A program made the translations under genes and the position numbers. The notes below the pieces were generated by a model. The model was not told the origin of the DNA and did no database searches. It saw only the letters and a program-made list of their open reading frames with translations. Shown here piece by piece: positions 59,871 through 62,934 of a stretch of DNA of 62,934 nt. Location of the stretch: IMG/VR virus record IMGVR_UViG_3300020400_000006, positions 1 through 62,934 of that record. One strand, 5' to 3'. This stretch comes from a virus. How positions within the stretch are numbered: position 1 is the first letter of the stretch; each line of letters opens with the position of its first letter.

Positions 59871-60209
59871 ATGGCAGTCCCCTCAGTAAATATTCAAATT
59901 GAGAAAGGAACTGACTTTTCTTCAACTTTTGACTTGAAGAAAAGAGACAATGATCCATTGGACCTTACACCATATGATTTTTCTGTAAAGATGAGGAAAC
60001 ATTCAGAAGCATCTGGATCTGTTTCTTTTGCTACCACTTATGGTGGACAACCCGCAAAGGGTAATCTAACAATATCTCTGACTGATACTCAGACTGGTAT
60101 TATCACAGCAGGAAGATATGAATATGATGTGGTTATAACTAACCGCAACAGTAACATAAAGACCAAGGTTATAACTGGTCAAGCACTTGTAAACCCAACA
60201 GCATCGTGA
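59871..60209 (+). CDS. small structural protein, BppU-N-like beta domain
   Basis: 112 residues. VNIQIEKGTDFSSTFDLKKRDNDPLDLTPYDFSVKMRKH followed by ITAGRYEYDVVIT resembles N-terminal domains of phage baseplate-upper or fibre-attachment proteins. It sits in the late cluster between giant baseplate genes and a fibre gene. Likely a virion attachment component. Confidence 0.65.
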   Translation: MAVPSVNIQIEKGTDFSSTFDLKKRDNDPLDLTPYDFSVKMRKHSEASGSVSFATTYGGQPAKGNLTISLTDTQTGIITAGRYEYDVVITNRNSNIKTKVITGQALVNPTAS

Positions 60210-60210
60210 T

Positions 60211-60555
60211 ATGTCAGTACAAGTTGTTGCAGTTGGAATTGTATCAAGTCATGCCGACACTAATCTAGATGGTCAACCATCAGTCAAATTTACAATTGAG
60301 CAGGAAGACACAGTGGCAAACATTCGAGACATCTCTGACATCGTATCTACATCAATTGGTGTTGGGGTAGGGACGAATTTTGTTTTATCCTATGATCCAT
60401 CTGCTGATAACTTTGTTTTTATAAGTCCAGATGCAGTAGTAAATTCTGCTGCTGGAAATTTATCTGGTCCTGAGGGATTTGATGCTTCTGTTGTTACTGC
60501 TCTTGCTGAAGATCTAGACAATCAAATTGATCTTGATGCTGGAACTTGGTCATAA
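60211..60555 (+). CDS. small structural-like protein
   Basis: 114 residues starting 1 nt after the previous stop. Beta-rich (SVQVVAVGIVSSHADTNLDG; FVLSYDPSADNFVFISPD) with an acidic C-terminus. It resembles small conserved genes of cyanomyovirus late clusters. Function unknown. Confidence 0.65.
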   Translation: MSVQVVAVGIVSSHADTNLDGQPSVKFTIEQEDTVANIRDISDIVSTSIGVGVGTNFVLSYDPSADNFVFISPDAVVNSAAGNLSGPEGFDASVVTALAEDLDNQIDLDAGTWS

Positions 60556-60557
60556 AA

Positions 60558-60565
60558 TCTAAATA
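60558..60565 (+). promoter_or_regulatory. late-promoter-like TCTAAATA
   Basis: 21 nt before the ATG at 60586, with an AGGTAATAGG ribosome site between. Confidence 0.5.
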
Positions 60566-60585
60566 CACAAAGGTAATAGGAACAA

Positions 60586-61572
60586 ATGAGTAATCCAGTA
60601 CTTCAGTTTAAGAGGGGTAATCTTGCTAGTCTACCTGGTCTAAGAGCAGGTGAACCAGGTTTTACAATTGACAAGTACGATTTGTACGTTGGTATTGACT
60701 CAACAACAACCAATAACCAATTTATAGGATCCTCTCGATTCTGGACAAAAGAAACAACAACCACAGGATCTGGTGTAAATTTAGTTGAAGGAACGAATAA
60801 CGGTGTACATAAGGTTGTTCTAAAAGCACCCTCTACCATAGGTTCAGATCAAGAATATACTTTTCCTGCTGCAGCAGTCAATACAGGATACTTAAAGTCT
60901 GATGGAAGCGGTAATCTAACATGGGACACAGCTCCTAATGCACCTGCAGCAGGTGGGTCGGGTGCTGCTGAAGTTAATGTGTCTGGTGTAGGTACAGTAA
61001 CAAATTTAAAATCAAGTGACATTGTTGTGTCTGCTGGTGCCACTTTTGCTTCTGCTCAAGTGAGTGATCTTACCTCAGGTAGAGTCGTTCTCGCTGGCAC
61101 AAACGGTGAGTTAGAAGATAGTGGAAATTTAGCATTTACTGGCACACAATTGAATGTAACTGGAAATGCAAACGTTACAAGCGATTTGTCTGTTGGAGGT
61201 AATCTAACAATAAGTGGTTCTGTAACACAGATTAACACTGTTAACACAACTGTAGAAGATGTTCTGTTAGAATTACAGGTTGTAGATGGTTCTGTTTTAA
61301 CTGGAGATACTAACAAAGACGTTGGTATTATTATGAATTACTACAGTGGTTCTGCCAAAAAAGCTGCTGTATTTTGGGATGACTCTGCAGGTAGAATAGT
61401 TCTTGCTGAGGAGGCATCTGAGTCATCAAGTGTATTAACGGTTAGCACGACTGCATCATTAGAGATTGGTGGTTTGTTTGTAAATGATTGTGCAGGTCAA
61501 ACACAAGTTATTTCTTGCTCAGGAACCACTCGCTCACTAGAAAATATAACCATAGACGGTGGTTCATTCTAG
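60586..61572 (+). CDS. tail-fibre-like protein with Mtd-N-type start
   Basis: 328 residues. The N-terminal LQFKRGNLASLPGLRAGEPGFTIDKYDLYVGI matches the Mtd N-terminal type module that anchors fibres to the virion. Fibre repeats (NGELEDSGNLAFTGTQLNVTGNANVTSDLSVGGNLTISG) follow, then a globular C-terminal part. Late promoter upstream. Probably receptor-binding or fibre-assembly; related in style to the fibre at the left end. Confidence 0.75.
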   Translation: MSNPVLQFKRGNLASLPGLRAGEPGFTIDKYDLYVGIDSTTTNNQFIGSSRFWTKETTTTGSGVNLVEGTNNGVHKVVLKAPSTIGSDQEYTFPAAAVNTGYLKSDGSGNLTWDTAPNAPAAGGSGAAEVNVSGVGTVTNLKSSDIVVSAGATFASAQVSDLTSGRVVLAGTNGELEDSGNLAFTGTQLNVTGNANVTSDLSVGGNLTISGSVTQINTVNTTVEDVLLELQVVDGSVLTGDTNKDVGIIMNYYSGSAKKAAVFWDDSAGRIVLAEEASESSSVLTVSTTASLEIGGLFVNDCAGQTQVISCSGTTRSLENITIDGGSF

Positions 61573-61600
61573 ACTATATACTATAGTTTAATTGATTAAC

Positions 61601-61774
61601 ATGAATGAAGAAGTGAACGCTGTATTGCAAGTTTATCAAGCAAAAGTAAATAACTTACTCGCACAAAACATAGCGTTAGAAGCAAAAATTATAACCTTAA
61701 CAAAAACCATAGAAAGTTTACAGAAGTCATCAGAACAGGATTCTAATTCAGTTGTGGATGGCGGAGAAGTGTGA
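61601..61774 (+). CDS. 57-residue coiled-coil peptide
   Basis: ATG 61601 (a TTG 9 nt earlier is less likely). One helix with heptad-like hydrophobics (AVLQVYQAKVNNLLAQNIALEAKIITL) and an acidic tail. The stop overlaps the GTG of the next gene (GTGA). Confidence 0.6.
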   Translation: MNEEVNAVLQVYQAKVNNLLAQNIALEAKIITLTKTIESLQKSSEQDSNSVVDGGEV

Positions 61775-62148
61775 TTGTTTATCTAGCAGGTCCTATAGAA
61801 TTATGTTCTGAGGATGAAATTCATTTATGGAGAAATTATGTTTCTGAACATATTCCCTTGAATATAGCAGTATTAGAACCTCGTTATGACTTAAGTTCTG
61901 CTGGAGAGATATATCAAGACACAAGAAAAAATGTGCAAGAATGTGATATGATTTTTGCCTATTTACCAAAAAGTGTAAACGTAAGAAGACCTTCATACGG
62001 CACAATATTTGAAATTGCTTATGGTCATGCACTCCATAAGGATATTGTTATCGTTTCTGATGATGAGTATGTTCACAATCACCCTATTATGAAGGGAATT
62101 GGAATGCATTTTAAATCTTTAGACAATGCAATTAAGTACTTATTTTAA
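61771..62148 (+). CDS. nucleoside 2-deoxyribosyltransferase-like protein
   Basis: 125 residues with a GTG start overlapping the previous stop. Starts VYLAGPIELCSED, the phosphate/ribose loop of the family, has CDMIFAYLPKS, and YGTIFEIAYGHALHKDIVIVSDDE carries the Gly-Thr...Glu active-site segment. Family role: transfer of 2-deoxyribose between bases (nucleotide salvage). The 3' end overlaps the methyltransferase by 23 nt. Confidence 0.75.
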   Translation: MIVYLAGPIELCSEDEIHLWRNYVSEHIPLNIAVLEPRYDLSSAGEIYQDTRKNVQECDMIFAYLPKSVNVRRPSYGTIFEIAYGHALHKDIVIVSDDEYVHNHPIMKGIGMHFKSLDNAIKYLF

Positions 62149-62653
62149 TGGTGTTTGGCAAGATAATAACTTTGAGTCTTTACGTTACTCTGGTTACCAA
62201 CTTGTAGATTACGTTAATTCTCAAAACCCTACCAGTGTTTTAGATGTGGGTTGTGGTTACAATAGGTTTAAGGGAAAAATAAAAAATCTTACTGGAATTG
62301 ATCCATATAACGACGCTGCAGATATAAAAGTAAAAATAGAAAATTTTTATCCACTTACCATTCACGATAATTACGATATTGTCTTATGCTTAGGTTCTAT
62401 AAATTTTGGAGATGAAGAAACAATTGATAATCAATTGTCAATTATAAACGAGTTGTTTACAAAAGAGGCAATATTTAGAGTGAATCCTGGCATACCTCAT
62501 GATTGGACAGATTACGGAGATATAGTTTGGTATAAGTGGACATTAGATAAAATACACCATGTTGCAATGAAATATAACTATGATATAAAAAAACTTAAAT
62601 GCGAGTATACTGCAGAGGGTCACAGAAGATTATTTTTTATTTTTGCTAAATAA
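62126..62653 (+). CDS. class I SAM-dependent methyltransferase
   Basis: 175 residues. Motif I SVLDVGCGYNRFKG (residues ~37-50), an acidic GIDPYND strand end (motif II) and YDIVLCLGSINFGD (motif III/IV) define a Rossmann methyltransferase. Substrate unknown; it lies beside the deoxyribosyltransferase-like gene. The stop lies in a late-promoter-like sequence. Confidence 0.75.
   Translation: MQLSTYFNGVWQDNNFESLRYSGYQLVDYVNSQNPTSVLDVGCGYNRFKGKIKNLTGIDPYNDAADIKVKIENFYPLTIHDNYDIVLCLGSINFGDEETIDNQLSIINELFTKEAIFRVNPGIPHDWTDYGDIVWYKWTLDKIHHVAMKYNYDIKKLKCEYTAEGHRRLFFIFAK
62645..62652 (+). promoter_or_regulatory. late-promoter-like GCTAAATA
   Basis: Overlaps the methyltransferase stop, 24 nt before the ATG at 62676; AGGA at 62663 is a ribosome site. 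Confidence 0.5.
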
Positions 62654-62675
62654 ACATGTAGATAGGAAAATTAAA

Positions 62676-62934
62676 ATGCTTTCTGGAACAGATTTCGTTA
62701 AGAAGATCAAAGAAGGAAACAAGGCACTGTTTGACGCATCTCGCTCAAACGTCCGTCGTTTTTTCGCTTCCAACCCAAGTGATGAGTATCTAGTCGAGCA
62801 CTTCCGTGGACGTATGGTCAACGAAGCTCAGAACATGTACGCTATCGCTGGTCAGGTTGCCTCCTCTGATCCCTCTACCGACGTAAAAGACTTAGAACTT
62901 CTAAGCCGTCAAGCTATGGACGAAGCAAAGCACT
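62676..62934 (+). CDS. unidentified protein, 3' truncated; possible ferritin-like
   Basis: 86 residues before the window ends. Starts MLSGTDFVKKIKEGNKALFD and is all helix-like; the last visible DEAKH is the ExxH-type pattern of ferritin-like or di-iron helices, too little for a firm call. Codons are markedly rich in C-ending and CGT choices (TTC, AAC, ATC, GAC), unlike the preceding genes, suggesting high expression or a different history. A late-promoter octamer precedes it. Confidence 0.75.
   Translation, partial: MLSGTDFVKKIKEGNKALFDASRSNVRRFFASNPSDEYLVEHFRGRMVNEAQNMYAIAGQVASSDPSTDVKDLELLSRQAMDEAKH

Overview
The window is a 63 kb stretch of an AT-rich, gene-dense genome of a T4-type marine myovirus. 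The evidence is a gp25 - gp6 - gp7-like - gp8 baseplate-wedge series with T4-type late promoters (NATAAATA/NCTAAATA), a CobS-like AAA+ ATPase beside a metallopeptidase/VWA protein, many tiny early genes behind host-type promoters, and almost no intergenic space. The CobS/peptidase pair and the long fibre-like baseplate proteins fit cyanomyoviruses of Prochlorococcus/Synechococcus best. A SAR11-type pelagimyophage is the main alternative. No host marker such as psbA or a tRNA is present, so the host is inference. No rRNA, tRNA, CRISPR, IS element or integrase was seen.

Layout. (1) 1-2133, + strand: 3' part of a tail-fibre gene with a 52-residue repeat and two small structural-like genes. (2) 2152-9002: one + strand possible glycosyltransferase, then a tightly overlapping minus-strand operon. 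It holds a HAD phosphatase, a GmhA-like SIS isomerase, a KdsB-like CMP-sugar synthetase and five members of an unrecognised ~290-residue paralogous family (a sixth lies at 22.2 kb). (3) 9038-12906: a hypothetical gene, the peptidase/VWA protein and the AAA+ ATPase. (4) 12907-13222: a gene-free stretch with its own sigma70-like promoter and paired RNA segments, a candidate ncRNA. (5) 13232-17925: small genes, then radical SAM protein, PD-(D/E)XK nuclease-like protein and two DNA methyltransferases with overlapping ends. (6) 17949-21973: about 17 very small genes, several in promoter plus stem-loop cassettes (PeSL-like) with near-identical hairpins. (7) 22194-36397: an accessory island with the sixth paralogue, an HpcH/HpaI aldolase, eight divergent sulfotransferases, three SGNH hydrolases, a 2OG-Fe(II) oxygenase-like protein, a NodU-type carbamoyltransferase and a GT-A-like protein. 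(8) 36424-61572: terminator, late promoter and the baseplate/fibre genes, including proteins of 2737, 1234 and 2435 residues. (9) 61601-62934: coiled-coil peptide, nucleoside deoxyribosyltransferase-like protein, SAM methyltransferase and a truncated gene with a different codon style.

How it fits together. Regions 2 and 7 look like a surface-chemistry arsenal: sugar activation, sulfation, carbamoylation, (de)acylation and hydroxylation of glycans or fibres. Late-promoter-like sequences inside region 7 suggest that part of it is expressed with the virion genes. Several of its genes start head to head with overlapping start codons. The most unusual items are the eight-sulfotransferase array, the six-member unknown family (possibly a very diverged sulfotransferase-like fold), a 22-bp inverted repeat placed identically over the -10 box of two promoters, and the candidate ncRNA.
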